Shown here: in pieces, positions 1 through 11,800 of the stretch
Layout: each line of letters starts with the position of its first letter
Numbering within the stretch: the first letter of the stretch is position 1
Source: Thuidium tamariscinum
Lineage: Eukaryota; Streptophyta; Bryopsida; Hypnales; Thuidiaceae
Reading direction: 5' to 3'
NCBI GenBank assembly: GCA_947034885.2
Contig: OX344749.2
Coordinates: 18,739,501-18,803,500, forward strand
Length of the DNA stretch: 64,000 nt
The notes under the pieces: generated by a model
The model's input: the letters and a program-made list of their open reading frames with translations, nothing else
What the model was told of the DNA's origin: nothing
The model's database searches: none
Program-made: the position numbers and the translations under genes

Positions 1-2232
1 GGCTCTGCGGTTGGACGAAAAGGAGCGAAGAAAAACCTGCTGGTCCTCGGGCTGGCTGTGTGTGCGGAAATAGCCTCCGCGAGATGGGAAGGAAGAGGCG
101 GGGGATACCAGAGGCCTACCCTTCGATTGGCTGCGGGTCAGGGTGGGGATGCTCATCGGCGACGACATGGTGCCCGAATTCTACAAACCTGGAGCTCCAA
201 ATTTGGCCTGGGATCAACGCAAGAGGAAGAATTTCTTGTTGCTAGGGATCATCCATCATCACAGAAACTACATGGCGAATGATGCAAGCATGAAGCTCTG
301 TAGAACTGGGTTCCCACGAAAACACTATCCTTGCAACGTTGGTGATCCAGCCGATGGTCTACGACTCTGGAGGTTCACAATTGTGCCGAATTGCTTGCGA
401 ATTGCTTTGCTTGCGAATGGTGATGAGCCTAGTGGGGTGCTAAACTGTTAGTGATGCAGTGACATGTATCTATGTATCTAGAGTGCGCATCCGTCATGGA
501 GAAGCAGCACAAGTGGCGAGCAGAGAATCCACCATATTTTCGGCGCCGGGGCATGACACATTCCATTCTGTAACTGGCGTAGAGCATCTGCCCTCACGAA
601 AAGAGAATATGTCGGGCACGACGTCCGTCGCTTTTCGATTCTACTGCACTGGCATGCATCCTTTCGCGGTTCCATGAGTCATCATTCCACCTAGCGGGGC
701 AGTTGGAAGCGGTTACAATACTGCTGCCCAAGCTTAGAATTTTTCTCCCGAATGTGTGAAGTTTTGAACTGTTGAAACGAAAAGATTTCAATCATGTCTC
801 TATGTACTTTACAAGTTTACGTGATATCCGTCCAGATTCGAAACTATTCAAAAAGTAAGATACCACCGGTACTGCTCCCTGCCAAGAAATAGGTATCTGT
901 CAATATAGACATCCACTGTTCAGCCCTACAAATCGGCCCTACACAACTTCTTGAAACTCATAAGTGACGGACTTCTCGGACATACAAAGCAGACGAGATG
1001 TGAAGTTTGGATGGAAGATCTGTGGTCAACTGACGGTATTAGGGGAAAATTGTAGGATGACACCTGTAGCACGGCAATGCAACCAAATTCTTTCCTTGTT
1101 TTTTGTCTGGCAAAATTATCCGTGGGTAAAATGTCAAAAAAAATTTAAGTTTCGCATCACACTAATTGACGGAGATACATGACACCTTCGCTTTCCGCCC
1201 CTCCATACGTTGGAGTTTCGCAGTATTCGTAACTGCAGCATCACTTAAATTTGGCCATGATGCCAGGCATCTTCTCTGTCGGCAATGTTGCCATGTGCTC
1301 ATGGGTTTTTCTTGACATCGCCAGCTTGAGTCTGCCTTGTAAAACTTAGCTTTTGGAGTGCCAACAACCCCTCATTCCGGCGCCATTTGCCTTTGCCTTC
1401 CTTCGTTTTTAGCCTGGGTCTCCATGCCTGGTATAATAGGTTTTGTGCAACATGCGATTTGCGGTGATGGCGTGATGAGATTATTAGCTTTCTCCGTTGC
1501 TCTTTAGTGTAATTTCAGCGGTGATGGCGCAATGCTTTGTGAGTTCTTCGATTGCTGGACAACAGAGGCCAATTTTATTGGTTTAGGTTAGTGTCACTGG
1601 CATGTGTCGGGATAGGCTGATTATGGCCCAGAATTTTTATAAGCTCAAACGACTAGGAAGATTTCTACACCTGCAATTGTTCACTGCTTCCTTCTGATCT
1701 TGCGCTACGGCGCTACTCGTCTTACTGTGTTGTGCTATGGGCTGGTGTTGCGGATGCCTTGGTTTTGACTTGTGGTCCTTGCACTTGTTAATTCTACTCA
1801 TTGTGGTTTAGCATCGCATACATTTGCTTGTTTAGGTTGTTATTAAATTTGAGGGTCTTACTGCGGGGTGGATTGTTGTCTCACAATAGCTCCAAAATAG
1901 TCCCCTTTGACGAAGTTTCCGTTTGGTTAACGGGTTCCTACTGACGCTGGCGATATTTCTAATGTTCCGCCGAAGGAGTACTCAGAGGAAGAGCAGATCT
2001 TAATTCTCGATTCCGTCACGTCCACTGCAGAATCGACGAAGGAATGTGATGGTGTTGGCATCACGTGAGCAATCACGAAGGTGCTGCAACTCGTTCACAC
2101 CAAGGTCATAGTCTTCGACCCGAGGGTGGGCGTTCCTATCAATCCAATGCACGATTTGCAATTGGCAAGGTAACGACAGGGGAGCTATGAATTCAATTGA
2201 TACTTTCAAGATTCCTGGGCCGCTAAGCTTCC
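1..2232. other. no gene recognised at window start
   Basis: Base composition here is mixed rather than strongly AT-rich, and the first 470 bases carry several short overlapping open frames on the plus strand, the longest about 100 codons. None has a domain, a repeat or a splice context that I can defend. The first bases could be the tail of a gene that starts outside the window, since the frame opening at base 2 runs in from the edge. From 480 to 2232 I see only short chance frames, and no transposon ends or tandem repeats. Confidence 0.4.
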
Positions 2233-2874
2233 ATGAGCCAAAATCTATGCACGGTGCTGATAGGCATACAACTCAAGTTCGGTGCAAGATCTGCACAGAG
2301 GTGGAAGGGAGAGAAGTTACTAGTCCTCAAAATTGACAGTCTTTGGAAGCATGCAGGACGACGAAAGGCTGTTGTTACAAGTTCTAAGGTTAAGGCTAGT
2401 GATTACTTCATACTCTTCACTAACAACCACGTGAAGAATGAGGAAGTGTATTTTGCCCGCCATGTCAATGTAGAGACGGTGCTAAGCAAGGTCGCAAGCG
2501 GGATTATTCCAGAGGAAGAAAAAAAACTGTCCACTTCTGTTCACTGTTCCACCTACTCACAAAGGGCAGGCCTATCTCGGACTCCACAAACCTCCAGCAG
2601 TTCTCCAGCAGTTGAACGTCCCAGACTGCGCCCGTAAGCATTGGGGCAGGTCGGAAATGGCAGTCGCGATGGCTGGAGTTACCACTGCGAAGTTGAAGAA
2701 AGACATCGGAGAGAGGCACGTTTTTTCTCCGTCAGTGCCAACGAGGTTACATTCATTGACAATGTGGTGGTAGATGTCGATCCATGTCTACATTTGCAAA
2801 CATTTCTCAAGTGGCGGAGGGTATCATGCTCCAAAAGGTTAACACGACTCATACTGGAGTCCAGGTTGAGGTAA
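2233..2874 (+). mobile_element. decayed DNA-transposon coding relic (hAT-like guess)
   Basis: A 134-codon open frame starts at 2233 and is followed by a second open stretch in another frame to 2874. The first contains LWKHAGRRKA and a charged segment HVKNEEVYFARHV. The second contains FFSVSANEVTFIDNVVVDV. This order, a short basic segment followed by a hydrophobic strand with a Glu-Val-Thr core, resembles the N-terminal part and start of the catalytic core of hAT-like transposases found in plants. The frame changes between the parts and no termini were found, so it would be a dead fragment. The family assignment is from memory of motif style and is weak. An unrelated lineage-specific gene remains possible. 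Confidence 0.3.
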
Positions 2875-2917
2875 ATCTAAAATCCATTAAGAATCAACCT
2901 TCTGGAGCATGATACCC
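2819..2917. repeat. 22-bp inverted repeat forming a ~100-nt hairpin
   Basis: Positions 2819-2840 and 2896-2917 are reverse complements over 22 bases with one mismatch. The arms contain GGGTATCATGCTCC and GGAGCATGATACCC, and the loop between them is 55 bases. The left arm overlaps the end of the transposon-like reading frame. The right arm looks like an inverted copy of a small piece of it. The size and pairing fit a small-RNA precursor in outline, but pairing outside the 22 bases is weak and nothing shows that it is transcribed. Confidence 0.55.
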
Positions 2918-3605
2918 AACAACGAAACGCAACCAAGACCGCCCTTCTGTTGGGCATTTCTAATTCCGGAGCAGAAAGCAATTCCAGTTGCTTTGAAAGA
3001 AGACTCAAGTACTACCCATCGAGGAGAGAAATTGGACACCGCAGGGTTACGAAAGAGAATTTTCCCCTATTGTCCCTATTGGAAAAGCCACTGATTAACG
3101 ACCAACTTGATCGGATAGAACGTTTCAGACAGAAACCTGACATCACGGAACAGAACTAAGAAACTCAAATCGTAGGACATAACAGATCACCAAATCCAAT
3201 AACAACGAAGTCACCGATGTGTTTCAATTTCAACAAGACCGAAGCCCACAAAGTCCTGCAGGGCATAGAAAACTTAAAACACATACCGTAATCAAAACAG
3301 AGATGAAATGATAACTGCGAGAGAAAAAGGAGGGACAATACCTGCTCTACGCGTCTCGAATTCCGGAATGGAGGTTGACTGCACAAGAATTCAATGTCTC
3401 TACTTTCATTGCTTACTGCATAATCATGTTCATATTACACACCTCTAGGGTTAAAATTGTGAAAATCAGGTCCGAGCACTCCCGCATTGAGTGCAAAATT
3501 GTTACGGGCTCAGGGATTCCCTCAACCATTGCCGTTTCTATTGCGAACCCTAATTGGGTCTATTAACTCAAAATCTGATAATTCTACTCTCTCATGCTTT
3601 GTAAA

Positions 3606-4607
3606 CTACACGCCGTTGCTCTTCAGCTTTTTATTGGGAGAGCCCTCTGCCTCGCCCATGGTGACATCACCTGCACCGCTTTCGCTCTGGTCTTGCTTCG
3701 AGACAGCTTTTGCAGCGGCCGCTTCTCTGCGTTCCCGCTTCAACCCCTTCATCTTCGTCAAGGCCATCTCGCCGACCTCCTGAGACGGCACATACATCCG
3801 GCCAACTTTGCCAGCCAAGGAGTCGGTGCTGACATTCTTAATCTTCTTCTTCGTCGTCTTCGGTGCAAGTCGCATGGCTTCCTTCCGTAAATCGGAGCTC
3901 GGCTCGCGGTTCCTTCGGAGGACCATGTCCATACACGGACCAGCTTCGATGAGCTCCACCCGGGGAACTTTCGTCCCCGACTTCTTAAACCGAACAGCAC
4001 AATGCTTGAATACAACTTTCTCTCCCACCGCAATACAGAGAAATACCTTGTCCAACCCTTGTAAATTGATCGTCTCGATAACTTCTCCACGCATGAAATC
4101 CACTATAAGCTCCTTGAAATGACGAAACTTAGGGTCGGACTCAAACTTTTCACCTATGAAAGCAAAGCAGGGTTTCGATCCGGCTTGTGGTGAGGCTTTC
4201 TTACCCCCTCCGAGCGACTCGATCGACTTGAAATTCTCGATTCCGACTTCCATCATGTCGAACACCTTGTGGTCGAACATGCGCCCTAATACTAAATTGT
4301 TCGGTCGCTTCTTCGAATGCGACCCGAACGCGAATAAGCTGCAATCGGTTTTCTGCGAGAGAAACTCCAAAGAAGTTTCACCCCCGCCCTCGAAAGGCCG
4401 AATAGCATCGTTCTTCTTGGTGTACTTGATCGCTTTGCCCCCAGCCTTCCGCAGGTGATAGAAATCCGACAACGCTTGCTTGATGTTTGCCGTCGTCTTG
4501 GTCCCGTGCAAGAGCAGAATCTTCTTCGAATTCTCCTCCAGCTTCGGAGCCCGCTTCTCCAGCTCCCGCTTCGCCCGTTTCGTCTTGGGCTTCACAATGC
4601 GAAGCAT
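3606..4607 (-). CDS. RPF2: Ribosome production factor 2 (Brix-domain 60S assembly factor)
   Basis: A single uninterrupted frame encodes 333 residues, close to the 310-345 of yeast and plant RPF2. With its partner RRS1, RPF2 brings the 5S RNP (5S rRNA, uL18, uL5) into the early 60S particle in the nucleolus. The N-terminus MLRIVKPKTKRAKRELE and the following KKILLLHGTKTT are the RPF2 signature at the start of the Brix domain. The tail after about residue 265 is Lys- and Glu-rich and ends with KKLKSNG, a likely nuclear signal. The start is set at 4607 because the family begins MLRI. The frame stays open upstream to 4652, with a possible 5' leader splice acceptor (CTCTGCAG) just before the ATG. 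The coding part has no intron. Identification is by family sequence and is firm. Confidence 0.93.
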   Translation of the reverse strand: MLRIVKPKTKRAKRELEKRAPKLEENSKKILLLHGTKTTANIKQALSDFYHLRKAGGKAIKYTKKNDAIRPFEGGGETSLEFLSQKTDCSLFAFGSHSKKRPNNLVLGRMFDHKVFDMMEVGIENFKSIESLGGGKKASPQAGSKPCFAFIGEKFESDPKFRHFKELIVDFMRGEVIETINLQGLDKVFLCIAVGEKVVFKHCAVRFKKSGTKVPRVELIEAGPCMDMVLRRNREPSSDLRKEAMRLAPKTTKKKIKNVSTDSLAGKVGRMYVPSQEVGEMALTKMKGLKRERREAAAAKAVSKQDQSESGAGDVTMGEAEGSPNKKLKSNGV

Positions 4608-4751
4608 GGCTGCAGAGCCCGAAGGCAACCTCACGCTGGAACAAACAATCAATTAGAAGCTAGTCTCCCACACCTCTCTTCAACTTCTCGCAGAAACAAC
4701 CGAAGTCCGGCCCCCGATTCCAAAAAATCTGATAGCAAGCAATGCAGTGGA

Positions 4752-4790
4752 AGTTTAGGGTTTTAGGGTTTAGGGAGCTTTAAACCCTAA
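4752..4790. promoter_or_regulatory. telo-box cluster in the RPF2 promoter
   Basis: TTTAGGGTTTTAGGGTTTAGGG on the plus strand is followed by AAACCCTAA at 4782-4790, about 150-180 bases upstream of the RPF2 start codon. Interstitial telomere motifs (AAACCCTAA) are a well-known promoter element of plant ribosomal-protein and ribosome-biogenesis genes, where they act with TCP-type sites. The placement therefore fits coordinated expression of RPF2 with other ribosome genes. Binding has not been shown for this locus. Confidence 0.7.
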
Positions 4791-4805
4791 TTCCATTCAC
4801 ATCGC

Positions 4806-5150
4806 TTAACCCTTCAAGGACGGAATGGTGGCCGTGCAAATCATGCATTTTGATACCGTGCGACATCACCTGCTTTGAATAAGCCAAATATATTCATTGG
4901 AAGTCAAAATATTTTCTCTTTTTCAACACTTCCCTTTTTCACCCCTAATATCGAGAATGAATAGTTACAATTATATACTACAAAGAAGATTCTTTGACAT
5001 TCATGTGACTCAAAATATTCTCCATAAAGATTAATCTCGCCATAAATGACGTGGACGTCATTTTTTGGTCAGTGAACAAGGATTTGCTCCTAATTCCAAA
5101 GATGAATAGTTGCATTTCTGTCCTACATAAAGAGATTTTATAATGCTTTC
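4806..5150 (+). mobile_element. TTAA-end MITE, left part only, with internal duplication
   Basis: This starts TTAACCCTTCAAGGACGG and runs parallel to the complete element at 8191-8420. Both share GGTGGC[CT]GTG near the left end, then TTTTGATACCGTG, a stretch with CACCCCTAAT followed by GAATGA, and a GACGTCATTT- or GGCGTCGTTT-like right portion. In this copy the inner segment is present twice (near 4940-5010 and 5088-5145), and no right terminus follows. It is a degraded member of the same family. Confidence 0.5.
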
Positions 5151-5241
5151 ATTTCCTAAGAGTGCTTTTGGATTTTTTTGATCCAATGATTCCTAAGTAT
5201 GGTATCAAAATTCATGATTTTGATGGTCACTAGTTCATTGT

Positions 5242-5871
5242 TTAATCCCTAAATGCCTAAGGCCTTTTTTAGAGCTTCTAGGAATTTGCTCTAAATTGAA
5301 CAAAAAGCCAACATTTTGATAAGTTTTATCAATTGTTTTTGAATGTAACCATGAAAATTCGAACTAGACATGTTTGAAATCATTTAGAAAGAAGAAAACA
5401 CAACAATATCACTTGTAGATTGAAAGATTATAATGTTTGATTATGAAGGTGTTAAAATTACAAAAGGGACTTGAATTCTTTTGATTTTCTTTTGATATTT
5501 CAAATCTAAAAAGTTGACCACCCAAAAAATATGAGGTTAAAGGGACTAATATACATAATTCCATTCAATTTATGGCTTCTCAAAATCTATTGTATAATTT
5601 TCTTAAATGAATTTCTAATTTTTTCTCCAAGATCTATTTGATGCTCATTTCCAAGAACCTTCAATACTATAGAAAGTCAAGATTGCTATGGACACCTTTG
5701 TACAAAATCATAATCAATCAATTTCAACATTGATTTTTTCATACTTAAACTAGACTTCAAAAAAAGTTATAAAACATATAAACTATTAAAAATAGCAATT
5801 TTATTGGGTTTTATTTAACTTCAAAGTTTTGCTAATACCAAATTTTGGTGCCTTGGACATTTAGGGGTTAA
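5242..5871. mobile_element. TTAA-end MITE, 630 bp
   Basis: The left end TTAATCCCTAAATGCCTAAG and the reverse complement of the right end, TTAACCCCTAAATGTCCAAG, match at 17 of 20 positions, and the match goes on for two more bases. The TTAA at each end is the likely target duplication and the inverted repeat proper begins CCC. The interior is AT-rich and has no coding capacity, so the element must depend on a transposase made elsewhere. It belongs with the elements at 8191, 42957 and 44212. Confidence 0.6.
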
Positions 5872-7174
5872 AGGTTAACACTAAGAGATGGATCCTTTGA
5901 CCATGTGTACAACCTTATACTTTATTTTGTCACTAAATATGAGTAGAAAATTTTTTAATTTTATTTCTTAGGAATAAAATCACATCTTTTCTACAACTTA
6001 CAAGAAATTTTTATCATTTTGTGAAAATTTGAAATTACTATGAATTTTTTTTGCAATAAAGAGAAGAAAATTCATTTTAAATACAATACATTTCTTTACA
6101 TACTAAAAATGTCACCATTATTAAAAATTATTTTTATATTTATTGCTAAACAAAGATTTTAAAGAAGTGGAAATTCCCTTATAAATTCATCTTCTTTACA
6201 AGAGTATATTACTATTAAAATTCACACAACTCACTACTATGTATGGTTATAAATATGTACCATATATGAAGGTTTGATTTAGTACCACTAACTTATCCAA
6301 ATTAAATTTCTACATTAGATTTCAAAGAGTTTATGTCACTTCATACCATTCACAAGAAGACATATATCACTTTTTTACATAAATAACTTAATTTATGTAA
6401 AATTTGACTTGTGCATGATATTCAATTCTTAAACAACAAACAATATTCTAATTGAAAAAATTTCCACCAATACATATTTGTTTTCCAAACTACATTGATT
6501 TGATGTCATGAGGAAAATTATTATCAATCCAAATTTTTTGATTTTGTGGAAATTGGTACCACATATTAATATTTCAATATGCATTCATTCAAAATAGAAT
6601 ATTTTGTATTTAAGATTGACAAAAAAGTTTTTAAAAATAAATTTTATATTCCTTCTTAATTCTAAGTTTTCAAGCATATGTTGAATGACACTTGCCAAAT
6701 GCCAACTACCACCACTAAGGATAGTCACACCTTCTTCACCTTCCAACTTTTCTTTAAAGAATTAAGAAGTGGTAATTTTGGATTGGCTTTACATTGGCCC
6801 TTGTTGGCAGAATATTCTTCTTTTGTGAACTCCTCACTCCATTTGTTTTTGAATATTGAGCACGAAGAATCATTCACAAGCAAATATCATTTGCCGCTAT
6901 ACCATATCTATTGATTTCATTGTTCCAACCTCCTTTTTTTTGGACTTTGTAAAGGTTTGTAGTGACATAAGTTTGGCATGTGGCGATGATTTACTCTTAG
7001 AATCCTACAAAACCAACTTGCTCAATTGATTCTCTAGCATTTCATTCTCTACATTCTTTCATTCAAAAAGGAGGTCACACCTTCAATAAAAACTTTAGCC
7101 TATTGGCTCATGCTTTCCCTCAAAAGTAGGTATTTTCTTTAGAGAAATTGTGTGTGGTGACGAAGGTGTTTGAA

Positions 7175-7322
7175 CACTAAATCCGTCTCACAAAGTGGGT
7201 CTAGCAAGGTAAAACTTGAGTTTTTGAGGGATAAAAATAAAAAAGCTTCCTATTTTATACCATGTTTTTAGGTATGCTCTTAACTTCTCCCACTGGTCCC
7301 ACTTTGTGTGACGGGTTTAGTG
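7175..7322. mobile_element. small foldback element with CACTA...TAGTG ends
   Basis: CACTAAATCCGTCTCACAAA at the left pairs with the reverse complement of the right end, CACTAAACCCGTCACACAAA, and the match continues into AGTGGG. Only about 100 bases lie between the arms. The ends have the CACTA form of the CACTA (EnSpm) superfamily. Flanking triplets (GAA and GCC) do not match, so the target duplication has decayed or the assignment is wrong. No coding sequence. Confidence 0.5.
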
Positions 7323-8190
7323 GCCTCTAAGATGGTGTGACTACCCCTATTAATTAATTATTTAATACAAAATGCTAACTTTGAGTAGTGGATATAGTAG
7401 TGTACATAGTAGAATAGTATCTAGGCACTTAGGTGGATACACCCAAAAATGTACCTTGCCTAAAACGACCGTCATCATTCTATATACATCTCCCAAATCA
7501 AGTTGTGCATATGTAGAAATAATAATTTTAGAACATCTATTATAAAAACTTTATCCCTTTGTAACTTTTGCTTATCCAAATGTCACATTCTTTGGTGAAT
7601 TGGAACCTCCTTTCATTTGGCAACCAAAAAAAAGTTGCAAATTTGACCATTCTAGTAAATGAACCCATGACATGCCAACCACCTAATGCAAAGATCTACA
7701 AACTGACTCATTACAGTCTTCTATCAATCTACGGCACATTTTTTTAATTAATGAGATTAAGACTTCATTAGGAAGATTAATGGCCAAGTTAAATGCTTTG
7801 TGTGATGGTGATGCAATTATTAGAGAGTGATTTGGGAACTTCTACTAGTGTAAAGTCATTGTAAGAACTAATTTTTTTTCTTTCATCATGTCATGTCCAT
7901 GTTAGAAAACTTTGCAACCATAAAAAAAATATTGGGACTATTCTAGGTGATGTAACGCCCATTATGGGTACTCTTTTTGATGGTTTTGGGGTAGTTTAAA
8001 GATTGTCTTGAATCATTTGAGTTGCACACTTCAAAAATCTGTAACAAATTCTTACTCTATCAAAAGAAAACGAAATTTTAGTTGCTCTCTCCATTTCTCA
8101 TGTTTGTCTTTCTGTGGAAAAAAGAATTTTAATTTTCAAAAGTGTAAGGATGGCAAACCAGTCAATTTGCCTGGCATAGGTTGATTTACC

Positions 8191-8420
8191 TTAACCCCTA
8201 AACGACGAGCCGGTGGCTGTGGAATTGAGGAATTTTGATACCGTGGGAATCATTGGTTCAAAAAAAATCTAAAAACACATGTTGGAAGTCAAAGCACTAT
8301 AGAAGATCTTCCTTTTCCACCCCTAATTCCAAGGATGAATGATTGCAATTCTGTCCTACATAGAAAGATTCCCTGAAGTTCATCGACCAGAAAATGGCTT
8401 GGGCGTCGTTTAAGGGTTAA
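8191..8420. mobile_element. TTAA-end MITE, 230 bp, complete
   Basis: The left end TTAACCCCTAAACGACG and the right end (reverse complement TTAACCCTTAAACGACG) match at 16 of 17 bases. TTAA stands at both outer edges and no further direct repeat lies outside it, as expected if TTAA is the target duplication of a piggyBac-type transposase. The element lies about 470 bases upstream of the start of the 8.9 kb gene, so it may border that gene's promoter. It has no coding capacity. The sister copy at 4806 shares internal sequence. Confidence 0.7.
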
Positions 8421-8887
8421 TTGTAACTACGCTTAGGCACAGTAAGCAAAAGTGGCGGATTTGGGGTACCGTGCCCACCTTATTTTGACAATGCAGTGCA
8501 GGCAGGGGACTTTGATTGTAAGTTATCGCGGTGCCATTCAAGCTCTTCAGTGATGATTTTCACTGATCCATGCGAGAGAGCGTCGAAAACTGAAGAGATT
8601 ATCAGAATTTCAATCTCTGCAATTCTTCTAGAGCTTCCTTGTCGCTCCAGGAGCCTCGTTAGGATGGGGATCCCCGCTACAAACACACACCAATACAACA
8701 AGGCTCAATACAACGAGGACACACTGGCCTAGATGATGATTCCGACTGCGTGGAAGATGATTTGACTGACACAGAATTCGAGAGTTTTTTTCATGGAGTG
8801 TCTGTCTTGTTGCTGGGAATTGGAGTTTTGGAGTGATTGTCAATGGATGTGTAGGTGATGATGGGATTGTAGTCTCTCCCTTTCGCC

Positions 8888-11800
8888 ATGGGTTTTGGGT
8901 TGTGGCACAACTCCGCCACTCCGCCTCTGCAATCGCAGCTGCCGAGCGGGAGAGAGAATTTGTCCCGGCTTTCGCAGAATCTCAGAGCCGAGAGGGTGCA
9001 TTTTCTCGATGAGGCCTCGTCTGGTGAAGCTAAATCCACGAGATCGCAAGCAGACCTGGGGTTTAAGCAGCTGTGTTGGGATAGTGTCACTATTAGGCCG
9101 CTGTTATCGAAGAGAAACGTGAAAAGTTCAGGGAAATTAGGGCATAATGGACGACGTATAGTGGCATGTGCGGCAGGGGGTTCTGGAGAATCAGGGGAGA
9201 GATTGTTTGGGTGTTCGTCGGGTTCGTTTAGTGGTGCCTTGTTCCGGAAGCCGCTTTGGAGCAATGTCGCCAAAACTCAGAGACTGGAGTACGGTGGAAA
9301 TGGTATTGGCGGGGGTTATGGAAATGGAGGACAGGGTGGCGGTGGAAGTAGCGGGAGTGATGGAAGTGGAAGCGGGAAATTTGGTCATGAAACGCATGTA
9401 AGCAGTGTGGGAGATAGAGATGAGGAGCATGCCTCTAGGGAACCGCCTGCAATGAGGTCTCGAGAATTACTTCTGGCGTCTTTGAGTTCTGCAACTGGGG
9501 ATTCAGTGGAGAGGGAGGCGCCCTTTGCTCTATTTGGAAGATGGAAGAGACCTGGGGCTGCGGACGAGACGGCTGCAAATGCGACCTCCAAGACCTCTGG
9601 TGAGGGTAGGGTTGACGGTAGTTAAATTCTAATTGACCTAAACCATCAATTGAGCTTCAGGTTTCTTGCTGGAGTTGTGAATAGGTCATGGAGATTTGTT
9701 TTATTCAATTTCTTTAGTGTTTTGACCAATGCATCCAGTGTTCTCATTGATTGTGGTGGTATAGAATTTGATCCCATCCGATTTCAATTCGATCTGTTGA
9801 ATTGTGCATTTTAGTATGACGATTACTTGGTCCTTTAGGGGTTACGACAAGCCTGGCTGGATTTTCTCGTAGTAATGGCAAAAATCTCACGTCCTAGGAA
9901 ATAAAACGTTTGGGATATGAATTCTCTTTCCTTTGCACTGATGTATCTGATCCGGTTCATGGAGTATCGGTTTGTCTCTGGCTGCTGGTACTCGATGAAT
10001 TGAATTGAACTTTTGATTATTTACAGTTCATATCAACAGGTTCTCAAGGTGGCTCTAGTGGGCAATTTAATGGAATAGATAACAAGCGGGGTGCGTCGGT
10101 AGAAGTGTCCGCGGCGCACGCGGTGCAGAAAGATGGGGATGAGGCAACTGCTAAGCGTTCTGAGGTTCGTAATCTTGAAAACCTTGTGCAATTTCTCATT
10201 GCGAGCATCACACAATATTGAGCTTCAGGTTTCTTTGAGTAGGTCATTTAGATACGTTCCTGTCCAATTTTTCTGTGACCAACGGATGCAATGTTCTTCA
10301 GAGATTCTGGTGATATAAAATTCGATCCCATCTGGAGTAATATTTTCACAATATGATCAATCGAATTGGTTGTTCTGAAAACCGTGAATCTTTGGTTCTG
10401 TAGAGGTTCGAACTTAAACTTCTCCACGATATGCTGTCTTTAGCCTTGCTGTAATACAAGTCGAGGGGCAACATTTTGGCGCATACGAAGTGCTGTTATA
10501 GAGTTTCGTTGTTAAATATGTCACTTACATTTGTGGAATTAACGATCAAAGTGGGGTTGTCCCTATTTTAAGCGTATATGCCATGCCCCTCAATCTTCAT
10601 TTACAACGGTTACTAGCATTAAGAAGCATGTTCTCTCTGCAATTGATCCGTTCCTCTTAATTTGTGCGCTGTGTCATTTTGCTGACGAGTTCTCTTTCAC
10701 GCAGACAGCCGCTTTGAGAAGACTCCAGCGTGAGACTTTCGAAGACTTAATGAGGGTCAGAGAGCGACTGGACAAGCTTGAGTTTCACACAGGCTTGCGC
10801 AAATCAAGGGCCCAATCTTCATTGGGTGAAGGTGCTGCAAAGACGCGGCTAACGGGAGAAGTCTGTGCTGGTGGTGCGTTCCTGTTGTTGGACGAAGAGA
10901 GTAGCCGCTATTCACGGGCTGCGCTTGCTGAAGACCTCTACACCGGCATGGATGCTCGCTTCACTTTTGAGACATTTTACAGAGAAAGGGACGTGATGAT
11001 CACGGAATGTTCAGCCAGACACTCTGGTAGTGATGGCAACGTGCTTGGGGGACCCATTTCAGTTACCAAGCTGGTTTACAATGCTCTAGTCACTGATGAT
11101 TTTAATTTTGTGGTCGCGCCCCTAGGAGCTCGTGGTAGTGACATAACCGAGACTGTGAATCCATTACAGGTTAGTATCGTGACGACATACATATACACCC
11201 TGATAATGAGAATTGATAGGTGTTACAGAATCAGGTTGAAATACTTCTGATATTGATTGTGTCTTCACAGGGTCAAGCGTTGACACAATTTGCGAGGGTA
11301 GGACCTTCAATGTACCGGCATTGTGTGGGTTCTGCTCTAGGAGCTACCTTGAAGGGAAAGATGGGACTTATATCGTTGTCTCAATACCTTTCAGGCTGGG
11401 GAACTGGCTCATCCTTAGCCGGTGCGCCTCTTGGTCTCAGCACCCTTGCTCATATTCTTTTTCAACCATCGGAGAACTCTGTATTCTCCCTCTCAGCAGT
11501 CAATCGCTTCTGGACCAATCCTTCTGTCCGAGGTCTACGTTGGAGTGAGATGGGACCTCTGGTTGTCTCCAAGACTCGTCATACTCATAACTCAGATTCT
11601 ATTAGTCCACAGATGAGTAGCAGTCGCCGTGGTTTACGAACATCCATGGACAACGCATCGCTGGGTGATTTTCGAACAGCATCATCTCCGTCTAATAGCG
11701 CTTCGCCTTATGGTGAGGCTGAGCAAATAATTAATGCTGCTCCAGAACCTCATGGGAGCGCAACGCAGTCAATTGCATTGGCTGGAGAAATAGATGTCGG

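Larger units (their letters stand above)
4791..8190. other. AT-rich gene-free block with small transposons
   Basis: A+T content rises sharply just upstream of RPF2 and falls again near 8.4 kb. No open frame longer than about 80 codons occurs. The only notable one (6678-6914) lacks any recognisable feature. The identifiable content is a set of short elements with TTAACCC-type or CACTA-type ends, listed separately. The remainder (5872-7174 and 7323-8190) is simple AT-rich sequence in which I see nothing further. Confidence 0.6.

Noticed and set aside
9833-9846. CTTTAGGGGTTA as a TTAA-type transposon end
   Set aside because: It is part of the intron repeat shared with 10219 and 14436 and lacks the full TTAA edge.
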